Origin: an uncultured Desulfobacteraceae bacterium
Lineage (GTDB): Bacteria > Desulfobacterota > Desulfobacteria > Desulfobacterales > Desulfatirhabdiaceae
Length of the DNA: 58,398 nt
Reading direction: 5' to 3'
Assembly: GCA_903953895.1 (NCBI GenBank)
Contig: CAJBLH010000095.1
Span: forward strand, 1 to 58,398
Each line of letters starts with the position of its first letter. Within the stretch, counting starts at the first letter, position 1. Below the pieces are notes generated by a model. That model searched no databases and was not told where the DNA came from. It was given only the letters and a program-made list of their open reading frames with translations. Shown here piece by piece: positions 17,553 through 26,398 of the stretch. The translations under genes and the position numbers were made by a program.

Positions 17553-18269
17553 ATGAAGATATTGAAAACCAAAGAACGATCCGGAAACCGTCTGCCGCAA
17601 TTCGGCCGGCCGAAAGGACATCGGGGCTCATACCGATCGTGGGAAGAAAATCATATTTCACCGCAGGTGGTGTTCGAGATATTGTCTCCGGGAAACAAGC
17701 GAACCGAAATGGAACGGAAGTTTTTGTTTTATCAGGAATACGGAGTTGAAGAATATTACATTTACGATCCAGACCGCATTCTGTTGAATGGCTGGCTCCG
17801 CACAGGCGATGCCCTGATACCGATCGCCAACATGAATGGCAGGACAAGCCCTTTGCTGAAAATCCGGTTTGAACTGGCAACCGGTGATCTTGCCATTTAT
17901 TGCCCGGATGGGTCTCGTTTTCTCTCTGTATTGGAGATGGATGAGATTTCAAATTTCTATAAACATGAAGCCAAAGCGGCAAGCCTGCGGGAAGAAACAC
18001 AACGAATGGTTGCTACGGCTGCAACCCAGAGAGAAAAAGACGCAGTTCAAAGAGAAGAAGTGGAACGGCAAAGAGCAGAATCTGAGCGTCGAAGAGCAGA
18101 GTCTGCAATTCAAAGAGAGAAAGCCGCAGTTCAAAGAGAAGAAATGGAACGACAAAGAGCGGAATCTGAGCGTCAAAGAGCCGAAACAGAAAGCCAGCGA
18201 GCCGAAGCGGAGCGCCGAGAAAAAGAAAGGCTTGCAGCAAGGCTGGGGGAATTGGGGATTGAAACCTGA
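17553..18269 (+). CDS. Uma2-family endonuclease, N-terminally short, with coiled-coil tail
   Basis: 238 residues with the second half of the Uma2 (DUF820) nuclease domain: GHRGSYRSWEENHISPQVVFEILSP, then RKFLFYQEYGVEEYYIYDPD and LKIRFELATGDLAIYCPDG. The first part of the usual domain, including the PDV strand, is missing. The beginning (KTKERSGNRLPQFGRPKG) looks like joined sequence, although GAGGTG lies five bases before ATG 17553. The C-terminal 80 residues are a Glu/Arg/Gln coiled coil built on the repeat QRAESE/QREEME. Probably non-catalytic or degraded. A relative ends at the right edge of the window on the other strand. Confidence 0.7.
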   Translation: MKILKTKERSGNRLPQFGRPKGHRGSYRSWEENHISPQVVFEILSPGNKRTEMERKFLFYQEYGVEEYYIYDPDRILLNGWLRTGDALIPIANMNGRTSPLLKIRFELATGDLAIYCPDGSRFLSVLEMDEISNFYKHEAKAASLREETQRMVATAATQREKDAVQREEVERQRAESERRRAESAIQREKAAVQREEMERQRAESERQRAETESQRAEAERREKERLAARLGELGIET

Positions 18270-18433
18270 CAAAACTCCTTGATCAGGTTCATGTTACCGG
18301 CAATGCACTAAACAAACACGCTGATGAGTTTATGCTCAGGTGCCGGGGAATGGCATGTATGATTCCGATACCAAATTGATGAAGAGAGATGCGGTTATAA
18401 CCAAAATATATTTTTAGATGCGGGAGGGAAAAA

Positions 18434-20068
18434 ATGTCAGATAAAAAATCTTCAGTCTTATGGGTATGTCTCATCATTTTGCTGGGATGTTTTTCCGTGA
18501 TGGTCTGCACATCCGGAAAAACCCTGGCGCAAACATCAGCGCCGGCAGATTCGGATAAAGCCAAATTCGGCGGCACGATAACGGTGGCCTGGAATTTGGC
18601 TCCGGCCCATCTGGACCCCAACAAATCCACCGGCAGCGAGTATGGAGATATCGGCTACAATATCTTTGAAGGACTTTTCGAGCCGGATGCCGGGCAGGTC
18701 GCCACCCCTCATCTGGCCGAGAGCTGCAAAGTCGAAAACGGCGGCAAAACCTATCTTGTCACACTGCGTCGGGGGGTTAAATTTCACAACGGCAAAGAAA
18801 TGATCGCCGAAGACGTGATTGCCTCTTTCAATCGCTGGCTGACCAATAACGGCGGCGGAAAGATGGTTGCTCCCTATTTCGATAGCATCACTCAGGGTGC
18901 CGGCCCTTACGAGGTGGTGATCCGTTTGAAACAATTATACGCGCCGTTTCTAAACATTCTTTCCTCCAATGTGGCCAACCAGAAAATGTTTGTTATGCCC
19001 AAAAGTGTGGTAGAAGCCGCCGGAGATAAACCCCTGGATAATCCGGTCGGCACCGGCCCCTATAAACTGGCGGGCTTCATTCCAGACCAGCATGCCAAAC
19101 TGGTTCGTTTTACAGAATACACGCCGGTAAAAAAACCATCCTCCTTCATGGCGGGTGAGCGAAAGGCATACGCGGATGAGATTGTTTATAAATTCCTTCC
19201 CGAGGAGGCAGTCCGAATCGCCGGAGTGCAGAGCGGCGAATTCGATTTTGCCGTCCAGGTATCGACGGATCAATATAAAGTTCTGGCTGGCGATCCCAAG
19301 GCGGAGCCGCTGATCGTTCCTGAAACCATGGAGCATTTCTTTATCTTCAACGGCGCACAACCGCCTTTCAACAATATCAAAGCCAGACAGGCATTGAACC
19401 ATTGCCTCGGTATCGATGCCATCGCCATGGCTACCAGCGGTGATTCGAAATTCTGGGTACTCGATCCCTCTTATATGATCAAGAAAAGCGCCTGGTATAC
19501 CCCGGATGTTGGTAAAGGGGTTTATAATACGCCAAACATTGAAAAAGCCAGACAACTGCTCACGGAATCGGGATATGCCGGCACGCCCGTCGTCATTCTG
19601 TGCAGTTCCGCCGATACGGTATCGGTTCAGGCCGCTCAGGTGGCAAAGGCGCAGGCCGAGGCTGCCGGCTTCAAGGTGGATGTTCAGGTGTATGACCGGC
19701 CCACCGCGGTCGGTATCCGTTCCAAAAAAGAAGGGTGGAACATCTTCCCCTCCGGCTTTATCGCATCCAACCCGGATCCCCAGGTATTCGGCGCGTGGAT
19801 GGGCACCAACCGCTGGATTACCAACTGGGATGACGCGGATTCACGGAAAATGGATGCTGTTTTCGACCGGATGATGGTTGAAATCGATCCGAGCAAACGG
19901 CTCGATATTGTCAAAGAATGGAATCAGGAAATCTATCGCACCCTGCCGTTCATCAAGCTTCACAATTACAGCATTCTGCATGCCCGGGCCAAAAGATTGC
20001 AGGGTGTGGAGGCCCAGCCCAGAATCATGTTCTGGAACGCCTGGAAAGAAAAAGTTCCGGCAAGTTAA
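18434..20068 (+). CDS. ABC transporter substrate-binding protein, family 5 (peptide/nickel type)
   Basis: 544 residues. The N-terminal signal includes LLGC (Cys19), a possible lipobox, before TSGKTLAQ. The mature part has the family 5 layout: GGTITVAWNLAPAHLDPNKS, YNIFEGLFEPD, LRRGVKFHNGKEMIAEDV and VGTGPYKLAGFIPD. In this family the protein captures peptides, nickel complexes or similar solutes and delivers them to the permease pair. RBS GGGAGGG precedes ATG 18434. It is first of a four-gene importer operon. The substrate cannot be told from sequence; a downstream amidohydrolase remnant hints at amide or peptide substrates. Confidence 0.92.
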   Translation: MSDKKSSVLWVCLIILLGCFSVMVCTSGKTLAQTSAPADSDKAKFGGTITVAWNLAPAHLDPNKSTGSEYGDIGYNIFEGLFEPDAGQVATPHLAESCKVENGGKTYLVTLRRGVKFHNGKEMIAEDVIASFNRWLTNNGGGKMVAPYFDSITQGAGPYEVVIRLKQLYAPFLNILSSNVANQKMFVMPKSVVEAAGDKPLDNPVGTGPYKLAGFIPDQHAKLVRFTEYTPVKKPSSFMAGERKAYADEIVYKFLPEEAVRIAGVQSGEFDFAVQVSTDQYKVLAGDPKAEPLIVPETMEHFFIFNGAQPPFNNIKARQALNHCLGIDAIAMATSGDSKFWVLDPSYMIKKSAWYTPDVGKGVYNTPNIEKARQLLTESGYAGTPVVILCSSADTVSVQAAQVAKAQAEAAGFKVDVQVYDRPTAVGIRSKKEGWNIFPSGFIASNPDPQVFGAWMGTNRWITNWDDADSRKMDAVFDRMMVEIDPSKRLDIVKEWNQEIYRTLPFIKLHNYSILHARAKRLQGVEAQPRIMFWNAWKEKVPAS

Positions 20069-20112
20069 CCCATTTTATCGTACTCGGTTTCTCTCTTAGA
20101 GGTGTTCCGTAC

Positions 20113-21057
20113 TTGTTCAACTTTATCATCAGACGGCTGTTGCTATTGATCCCCGTACTCCTGGTGGTGGCTGTCATCGCCTTTCTGTCAACCCATATCA
20201 TGCCTGGAGATCCGGTAATCATGATACTTGGCGATTTTGCGCCTCCGGAAAAAATCGCCGCCATGCGTCTGCAATTGGGACTTGACAAACCACTTTACGT
20301 GCAATTCGTAATCTGGGCGCAGCATATCCTTTGTGGGGATATGGGCCACTCTCTTTTTTTAAATCAGCCGGTGACCCAGGCGATTATCGGCAGAGTGGAG
20401 CCGACCCTGCTGCTGGCGCTGATCGGTCAGAGCCTGGGGATTTTGATCGGTGTTCCGCTGGGGATTTTGGCTGCCGTCAAACATCGCACCTGGATCGATC
20501 AGGGTTCCATCGGTATTTCATTGATCGGCATTTCCATGCCCAGCTTCTGGCTGGCCCTGTTGCTGATCATGGTCTTCAGCGTAAGGCTCCACATCCTGCC
20601 TTCATCGGGGTATATACCGTTGGCCGAAGCAGGGTTTGGAACGATAAAATACCTTATCCTTCCAGGTGTAACGCTGGGCTTTATGCAAAGCGCCATCATC
20701 GCCCGAATGACCCGCAGTTCCATGCTGGATATTTTAAACCAAGACTATATTCGAACCGCCCGGGCCAAGGGGCTTTCCGAAAAAGTCGTTGTTCTGCGAC
20801 ATGCATTGCGCAATGCCCTGATTCCCGTGGTAACCGTTATCGGTTTCAGCATGGCGGTTTTGTTGGGAGGAACCTGGATCGTGGAAACCCTCTTCAACAT
20901 TCCCGGCACGGGCGCCCTGGCCATTACGGCGATTATGCGGCGCGATTATCCGATTATCCAGGGCAGCATGATCTTTACCGCGGGTATTTATGTTCTGGTC
21001 AATCTGCTGGTGGATATCAGCTATGCCATCATCAATCCCCGCATCAAGTACGGCTGA
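20113..21057 (+). CDS. DppB-type ABC permease
   Basis: 314 residues from TTG 20113 (AGAGGTG at 20098-20104, spacing eight). This gives the normal DppB N-terminus FNFIIRRLLLLIPVLLVVAVIAF; upstream in-frame starts would overlap the binding-protein gene and add unrelated sequence. Six membrane segments are expected. The loop motif RTARAKGLSEKVVVLRHALRNALIPVVT contains the EAA-type contact site for the ATPase, followed by GTWIVETLFNIPGTG. It forms the channel together with the next gene. Confidence 0.92.
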   Translation: MFNFIIRRLLLLIPVLLVVAVIAFLSTHIMPGDPVIMILGDFAPPEKIAAMRLQLGLDKPLYVQFVIWAQHILCGDMGHSLFLNQPVTQAIIGRVEPTLLLALIGQSLGILIGVPLGILAAVKHRTWIDQGSIGISLIGISMPSFWLALLLIMVFSVRLHILPSSGYIPLAEAGFGTIKYLILPGVTLGFMQSAIIARMTRSSMLDILNQDYIRTARAKGLSEKVVVLRHALRNALIPVVTVIGFSMAVLLGGTWIVETLFNIPGTGALAITAIMRRDYPIIQGSMIFTAGIYVLVNLLVDISYAIINPRIKYG

Positions 21058-21088
21058 GGAGGCCTGTTCTCTGGATCGTTTCAAGAAA

Positions 21089-21907
21089 ATGATAAAATCG
21101 TTCGGCAAAAACCGCTATATGGCCATCGGCGGTACGTTGATCGCAATTTTTATGTCTCTGGCCCTGTTCGCCCCGTGGCTGGCCCGATGCGATCCCCTGG
21201 CCATCGATCCGGTCAATCGGCTGCATCCGCCGTCGTTTGCGCATTGGATGGGTACCGATGAACTGGGGCGGGACGTTTACAGCCGCGTGGTCTTCGGCTC
21301 CCGAACGTCGATCCAGATCGGATTTCTGGTCGTATTTTTATCGACCGCGCTGGGGCTCATCACCGGTCTGGCAGCCGGATATTTTAAAAGAGTGGATGCC
21401 ATCGTCATGCGGATACTGGATGGATTGATGGCTTTCCCGGATATCATCATCGCTGTTACGCTGGCCGCTGTCTGGGGTTCCGGCAAATTGACCCTGGTGC
21501 TGGCCATGGTTACCGCGTATTTTCCGCGCATGACCCGAACCGTGCGGGCGGCGGCCATCAACGTCTGCGATCTGGAATATGTGGAATCTGCAAAATCCAT
21601 CGGCTGCACGAACTTTTATATCATCAGACAATACATTTTGCCCAACAGTTTATCGCCCATTATCGTTCAGGCAGCATTCATCTTCGCTGCTGCGGTGTTA
21701 AGCGAAGCGGCGCTGAGCTTTCTTGGCGTCGGCATCAAACCGCCTACCCCCTCGTGGGGAGGGATGGTCAGCCAGGGGCGGACTTATCTCACCATCGCGC
21801 CATGGGTGATTGTCTTCCCCGGCATTGCCATCGCCATGGCTGTTCTGGGATTGAACCTTCTGGGGGACGGCTTGCGGGACCATATGGATCCACGATTACA
21901 ATTTTAA
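21089..21907 (+). CDS. DppC-type ABC permease
   Basis: At least 272 residues; contains [23 protein letters not shown] and [19 protein letters not shown] (EAA loop) and ends [14 protein letters not shown], all standard for DppC. The start is unclear. ATG 21089 has no good ribosome site. A CTG at 21071 lies eight bases after GGAGG (21058-21062), so a non-standard CTG start that adds LDRFKK is possible. It partners with the DppB-type permease. Confidence 0.9.
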   Translation: MIKSFGKNRYMAIGGTLIAIFMSLALFAPWLARCDPLAIDPVNRLHPPSFAHWMGTDELGRDVYSRVVFGSRTSIQIGFLVVFLSTALGLITGLAAGYFKRVDAIVMRILDGLMAFPDIIIAVTLAAVWGSGKLTLVLAMVTAYFPRMTRTVRAAAINVCDLEYVESAKSIGCTNFYIIRQYILPNSLSPIIVQAAFIFAAAVLSEAALSFLGVGIKPPTPSWGGMVSQGRTYLTIAPWVIVFPGIAIAMAVLGLNLLGDGLRDHMDPRLQF

Positions 21908-21924
21908 GGATTCAGAGGAATGAA

Positions 21925-22920
21925 ATGCTGGCAGGGCATCGAGGTGATGTAATTTTGGAAGTATCCGATCTGGTGAAATATTTCCCCGTCACCGGAGGAA
22001 TTTTTTCCCGAACCGTGGGCCATGTCAAGGCTGTAGACGGCATCAGTTTTTTTATCGGGCAGGGCGAGACACTGGGGATCGTCGGGGAGAGCGGTTGCGG
22101 CAAATCCACCACGGGACGGGTGATTTTAAGATTGATTGAGCCCACCAACGGCCGGGCGTTCTTTGAAGGCCAGGATATTTTCGCACTGAAAGGAGAGGCT
22201 GTCCGGAAATTGCGCCGGCGGATGCAGATTATTTTCCAAGATCCCTATTCTTCTTTGAATCCGCGGATGACGGTGGGAGATCTGGTCGGAGAACCGCTGA
22301 AAGTACACGGCATCCTGAATCCGTCCGATCGAAAGGATAGAGTCCATGATCTGATGGCGCGGGTGGGGCTGGATGCCTATCACTATCATAAATATCCCCA
22401 TGAATTTTCCGGCGGCCAGCGGCAACGGGTGGGCATTGCCCGGGCACTGGCGTTAAACCCTGGATTGATTGTCTGCGATGAACCGGTTTCAGCTCTGGAT
22501 GTGTCGATTCAGAGTCAGGTACTCAATTTGCTGAAAGATCTGCAGCAGGAATTTTCGCTGGCCTATATGTTTATCTCTCACAACCTGGCGGTTGTCAAGC
22601 ACATCAGCGATCGCGTGATGGTGATGTATCTGGGAAGAATAGTAGAAACGGCCGATACGGATGCACTTTTCGATCATCCGCAGCACCCGTACACCATATC
22701 TCTCTTGTCGGCCATCCCCACGATGGACCCGGCCGTCAAATGCAAACGGATTATTTTAACAGGAGACGTGCCGAGCCCGGTGAACATTCCGACGGGCTGC
22801 CGATTTCACACCCGTTGCCCCTATCGATTCGATCGATGTCTTATCGAAGACCCTCGTTTCGGGGATATCGGCAACGCCCATTTTGTGGCCTGTCATCTGA
22901 TGGAGCAACGCGATGGATGA
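21925..22920 (+). CDS. Oligopeptide ABC transporter ATP-binding protein (DppF type)
   Basis: 331 residues from ATG 21925 (AGAGGA five bases upstream). Walker [10 protein letters not shown] (residues 54-62), signature FSGGQRQR, Walker [13 protein letters not shown], and the C-terminal oligopeptide-family extension with [12 protein letters not shown] and [14 protein letters not shown]. It is the only ATPase in the operon; the usual DppD partner is missing between dppC and this gene. The ATPase may work as a homodimer or pair with a DppD encoded elsewhere. Confidence 0.93.
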   Translation: MLAGHRGDVILEVSDLVKYFPVTGGIFSRTVGHVKAVDGISFFIGQGETLGIVGESGCGKSTTGRVILRLIEPTNGRAFFEGQDIFALKGEAVRKLRRRMQIIFQDPYSSLNPRMTVGDLVGEPLKVHGILNPSDRKDRVHDLMARVGLDAYHYHKYPHEFSGGQRQRVGIARALALNPGLIVCDEPVSALDVSIQSQVLNLLKDLQQEFSLAYMFISHNLAVVKHISDRVMVMYLGRIVETADTDALFDHPQHPYTISLLSAIPTMDPAVKCKRIILTGDVPSPVNIPTGCRFHTRCPYRFDRCLIEDPRFGDIGNAHFVACHLMEQRDG

Positions 22921-23024
22921 TCGCAACAATCTCGGCATCCGCCCGGGAAGCCGCCGCCCTCTTGGGGATTCTCGGCAGTTTTGGTACGCTGCAAGAAGGC
23001 AAAAACGCTGATTTTCTGATTTAA
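22917..23024 (+). pseudogene. amidohydrolase C-terminal remnant
   Basis: Starts with an ATG overlapping the stop of the ATPase gene (ATGA) and reads 35 residues with REAAALLGILGSFGTLQEG followed by KNADFLI. This resembles the end of imidazolonepropionase-like metal-dependent amidohydrolases (NAA..LGL..GTL..GK.ADFLIL). The catalytic domain is absent, so this is a leftover of a gene that probably once belonged to the importer operon. Confidence 0.5.
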
Positions 23025-23044
23025 AAAAACAATCCTCATCAGCA

Positions 23045-23129
23045 CTTTTGAACCCCAACCCCAACCCTCCCCCGCTGGGAGAGGGAGTTTATGGAAAGTT
23101 CAGATTATGCCCTTTCGCAGTATAACATC
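23045..23129 (+). repeat. 85-bp interspersed repeat, copy 2
   Basis: Same length and ends as 6786-6870: CTTTTGAACCCC start, CCCTCCCCCGCTGGG core, GCAGTATAACATC end. Lies between convergent genes. Confidence 0.75.
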
Positions 23130-23199
23130 CAGATAATTGTCTCGTTTTACGGCTTGATATTCAGCCTCGGGGCGGGCGGCGTCATCTTTTCCAGCGACA

Positions 23200-24555
23200 T
23201 CAGCAACAGCGGGCCAGGCCGCCTTGGGATGTTTCGCGATATTCAACCTTCATATCCCGGCCGGTCAGGTTCATTGCTTCCACCGCCTTATCCAGGCCCA
23301 CGATATGCCATACCGGCAGCCCTTCACGCGCGATCAGCCATGCCGTGTAGGCCTTGACCGCTCCCATGGCGTTGCGCTCGATACAGGGGATCTGCACATA
23401 CCCTTTCACCGGGTCGCATGTCAATCCCAGATGATGCTCCAAAGCGGTTTCAGCAGCATTTTCGGCAATCTGCGCCCCGCTGCCACCAGCAAATGCAAGC
23501 AGCGCTGCCGCCATGCTGGATGCCACCCCGATTTCTCCCTGACATCCCACTTCCGCCCCGGAAATACTGGCGTTCTGTTTGGCGATGAAGCCGACGGCTA
23601 CCGATGCCAAAAGCGCGCTGCGTATCGTTTCATGTGGCAGTTTGTAATGACGCCGCAGCAGGGAGACAACCGCTGGAATCACCCCTGCCGACCCGCAGGT
23701 AGGGGCGGTAACAACGATATGACCGGCCGCATTTTCTTCAGCGGCGGCGAAGGCGTAAGCGCAGAGATAGACCAGCAGACGTTCTGCGTTCTGCGTCAAT
23801 CCCTTGGTCCGCTGGTATAACAGGGCCGCCTTGCGGTGCAGTCCGATCGGGCCGGGCAGAAAGCCTTCTGTATGCACCCCTCGCTGCACCGATGCATCCA
23901 TAACCGCGATGATCCGGTCCAACCGGTGGTTGATCTCTATCTCATTCAGCCCGGTAATGGCCTTTTCGTTGGCCATCATCAGCATGTTCAGATCGATCCG
24001 GTGCTTCTTCATCTGTTTCCATAACTGTTCGGCATTTTCGTATGGATAACGCGGTGCGCTCCGCTCCGACTCCCGCCATCCCTTCCACTGCAGAAAGCCG
24101 CCTCCCACGGAATAATACTCTTTTTCAACAATGACGCCGCCCCTGCCGGAAAGGCGGATCACCATCGTGTTGCTGAACGGAAAATCAAAGCGGCCGGCAT
24201 CAAAGATTATGTCTGCACTTCGAAAAGGCACGGACTGCGTACCCGCCTTCAGGGTGAAAACGGCATCCCGCTCCAGGGCCAGTCCATCGAGGAAATCCGG
24301 CGGGCAGTCTTCAGGGGATTTTCCCATTAGACCGGCCAGAATCGCACGGTCGGTGCCATGTCCCTTGCCAGTGGCTGCCAGCGAACCGTACAGAAACACC
24401 TGAATGCCAGAGGCGGTTGCCTGTTTGTCCGCCGGAAGTTCAGCCATCAACCGGGAAAAATCGAATCCGGCCTTCATCGGCCCGATGGTGTGGGAACTGG
24501 ACGGCCCCGGGCCGATCTTCAGCAGTTCAAAGATTGATGTGGTGATAATGGTCAT
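23200..24555 (-). CDS. sdaA: L-serine ammonia-lyase, iron-sulfur type
   Basis: 451 residues; single-chain bacterial L-serine dehydratase that converts L-serine to pyruvate and ammonia using a [4Fe-4S] cluster. The N-terminal domain shows FELLKIGPGPSSSHTIGPMKAG. The catalytic domain has APTCGSAGVIPAV, GCQGEIG and LTCDPVKGYVQIPCIERNA, which supply the cluster cysteines. ATG 24555 is chosen: AGGA lies seven bases upstream and the protein then starts in register with the family. The last residues (SQGGLARCC) differ slightly from the usual ending. It is a single gene convergent with the importer operon. Confidence 0.93.
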   Translation of the reverse strand: MTIITTSIFELLKIGPGPSSSHTIGPMKAGFDFSRLMAELPADKQATASGIQVFLYGSLAATGKGHGTDRAILAGLMGKSPEDCPPDFLDGLALERDAVFTLKAGTQSVPFRSADIIFDAGRFDFPFSNTMVIRLSGRGGVIVEKEYYSVGGGFLQWKGWRESERSAPRYPYENAEQLWKQMKKHRIDLNMLMMANEKAITGLNEIEINHRLDRIIAVMDASVQRGVHTEGFLPGPIGLHRKAALLYQRTKGLTQNAERLLVYLCAYAFAAAEENAAGHIVVTAPTCGSAGVIPAVVSLLRRHYKLPHETIRSALLASVAVGFIAKQNASISGAEVGCQGEIGVASSMAAALLAFAGGSGAQIAENAAETALEHHLGLTCDPVKGYVQIPCIERNAMGAVKAYTAWLIAREGLPVWHIVGLDKAVEAMNLTGRDMKVEYRETSQGGLARCC

Positions 24556-24763
24556 GGCATTTCCTGTAGGGCATTTTGCGGTTATGGCGCCAACGAACTT
24601 GGTATGCGCTTTCACCATAGAGTATTCAGGATTGAATTGCAACTGACATGAAATTAAGTTCAACCTATTGACTTATCAAAAAAAAGACCAAATGTGGAGA
24701 TGAATATATTCAGGAGGTGAATCAAGCAACAGATTGATCTGTTTTGCTGTCAGAACATGAATT

Positions 24764-25009
24764 GTGAAGACTATGGGATTTGTGATAAGGGTAATTCTGG
24801 CACAGATATGCACGGAATTTTTCAACAGCGAACATGCCCTGGCATTTCGCACGTTTTTCGATCAACTGAAGCAAGACGGTATCCTGGCATCGGACAGGCT
24901 GCCGTTTGACTGCATGGCGTGGTTTGCGGCAGCGCCTCCATCATTTCTAAGATCATGGATTGATTTTCTGATGGACGCGGAAAGCATCGACAAAAATTTA
25001 CCGGTATGA
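24764..25009 (+). CDS. small hypothetical protein
   Basis: 81 residues from GTG 24764 (MKTMGFVIRVILAQICTEFF...). It has no recognised domain and no clear ribosome site, but has protein-like composition (FRTFFDQLKQDGILASDRL, APPSFLRSWIDFLMD). The surrounding gap 24556-25070 shows nothing else except GGAGG near 24713 without a following long frame. It may be a gene fragment or a chance frame. Confidence 0.3.
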   Translation: MKTMGFVIRVILAQICTEFFNSEHALAFRTFFDQLKQDGILASDRLPFDCMAWFAAAPPSFLRSWIDFLMDAESIDKNLPV

Positions 25010-25070
25010 AATCGTAAAATAGACTTGAATTACGTGTCTTCAAAATGATTTATGCAGATAGGAGGAACTC

Positions 25071-25847
25071 ATGATATCTTCAGCAGAATTACTTTTGCAT
25101 TATCTATCGGATAGGTTTTTTTTTATTTTTATAAAGAAAGTCAAATATTTCCTGCTTTGCTCCATTTTGTTGCTCTATGCGCACAGCGTTTGGGCATTTT
25201 TCAGCGATGGCAAAATTGATGACAACTTCTCGTACCGTTCGTTGCGCATTGAGATGGATAAATCCAAAAAAAAAGGATGTTATCTTGAGGGTGAAATCAT
25301 AAACAACACAACTATTCCCCAGGAAGATATTTCAGTTACGTTTTATGCCTACGATTTTTTTGACCATTTTTTGTGGAAACAAACTGTTCGTATTGATCTG
25401 GTCGATTCCAGCCATAAAAGCAGAAACGGAAGCCAGTTCCGGAAAAAAATGCGTCAATGCGATATGCCGGATAAATTTCAATTCAAAGTGGCCGGGGTCA
25501 AAGGGAAAGTAGCCCTAAAGGCATTTCCGGATAAGCCCACATCCGAAAAAACCGTTTCACACAAGAGCTGGCAAAAAAATGATTCAACCGCCACTGATTT
25601 TCATTCCGATCCGGTCAATCGACAGGTTGTCGAGCATTCACAGGATAATTCAATGGAAAGGGATGTCGTATCTGATGCTGGAATATCAGTTGTTTCCAAC
25701 CGAAAATATTTGATCATCCTGACAAACGGCAAGGAGATATCCACGAATTCATGCTGGCAACAAGACAATGTGGTGTATTTCTATCAAGGCGGAGGTGAAG
25801 TACAAATCAGTAAGGATAAGGTTTCAGAAATAAGGAAACTGAATTAA
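25071..25847 (+). CDS. secreted protein of unknown function
   Basis: 258 residues with GGAGGAACTC directly before ATG 25071. A hydrophobic stretch (residues 22-42, KYFLLCSILLLYAHSVWAFF) is a signal peptide or anchor after a long N-terminal region. A domain at about 55-150 has a beta-sandwich feel (LEGEIINNTTIPQEDISVTFYAYD), reminiscent of FxLYD-type domains. The last 45 residues (YLIILTNGKEISTNSCWQQD, then the GGGEVQISKDKV strand) resemble small envelope beta modules found next to DUF4124 proteins. Not further identified. Confidence 0.65.
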   Translation: MISSAELLLHYLSDRFFFIFIKKVKYFLLCSILLLYAHSVWAFFSDGKIDDNFSYRSLRIEMDKSKKKGCYLEGEIINNTTIPQEDISVTFYAYDFFDHFLWKQTVRIDLVDSSHKSRNGSQFRKKMRQCDMPDKFQFKVAGVKGKVALKAFPDKPTSEKTVSHKSWQKNDSTATDFHSDPVNRQVVEHSQDNSMERDVVSDAGISVVSNRKYLIILTNGKEISTNSCWQQDNVVYFYQGGGEVQISKDKVSEIRKLN

Positions 25848-25966
25848 AAGTCCCGCATTTTCAAAATGCATGCCCTCCCCCCATCATTGGAAAGTAAACC
25901 CCCTCTGGAAACACAGTTTGATCTCAACAAAGAACTTTCCAACATGGGATTAGTATAAATAATGTC

Positions 25967-25995
25967 TTGACATTGTATATTAGTAAAGCTAATAA
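25967..25995 (+). promoter_or_regulatory. sigma-70-like promoter with embedded palindrome
   Basis: TTGACA (25967-25972), 17 bases, TAATAA (25990-25995). The palindrome TATTAG-TAAAG-CTAATA overlaps the spacer and -10 element, as an operator would. It reads toward the 24-codon ORF at 26014. Confidence 0.45.
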
Positions 25996-26013
25996 AAAAA
26001 AAGGATTTTAAAT

Positions 26014-26088
26014 ATGCGAGCTGAAGAAAATCACAATGGCGTGAATGATTTCAGCGTAAAAGGACAAAGGCGTCCAGCCCTCAATTAG
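26014..26088 (+). CDS. 24-residue small ORF in leader region
   Basis: ATG 26014 with AAGGA eight bases upstream; begins MRAEENHNGVNDFSVKGQ and ends PALN. The stop codon lies inside a strong hairpin (26068-26103). Its promoter-like sequence, ribosome site and hairpin make a compact unit. It has four Asn, two Glu and one Gln codon and stands 310 bp before a glutamate-synthase-like gene, so a leader peptide is conceivable. It may equally be part of a small RNA. Confidence 0.35.
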   Translation: MRAEENHNGVNDFSVKGQRRPALN

Positions 26089-26103
26089 GGATGGACGTCT
26101 TTG
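26068..26103 (+). terminator. hairpin, terminator-like
   Basis: AAAGGCGTCCA pairs with TGGACGTCTTT over 11 positions (one G-T pair), then a mismatch and four more pairs, loop CAATT. It is followed by the T-rich GTTGTTTATT. Fits an intrinsic terminator or attenuator, though the T-run is interrupted. Confidence 0.5.
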
Positions 26104-26279
26104 TTGTTTATTGACTCCATGAACTTTTAATCTCTATATACAAGACGTTATGAATTATTCTTGCAGATGATTTCCTGTGTCGGGTGGCATCAAGCACCTG
26201 TTGGTAATTATAATTTGTACTCAATATGATACAAAGGCGTATCTTTGGCATTGGACAACGGCGTCCATTTTTTATTGTT

Positions 26280-26343
26280 GAGCTAATTTAAACACGATTT
26301 ATTTTTAATGATCACGCTTTGCTGATCGTTTTCAAATTAGCTC
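26280..26343. promoter_or_regulatory. 64-bp nested inverted repeat in 5' leader
   Basis: Outer arms GAGCTAATTT / AAATTAGCTC (perfect, 10 bp) and inner arms AATGATCA / TGATCGTT (one G-T). A second hairpin, AAATTTGT-N7-ACAAATTT, follows at 26352-26374. Both lie in the 120 bp before the start at 26399 and could form cruciforms or a regulatory leader RNA. No known riboswitch is recognised. Confidence 0.45.
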
Positions 26344-26398
26344 TATTTGTTAAATTTGTTACCATTACAAATTTTCATCACAAAAAGGAAAAAGAAAA

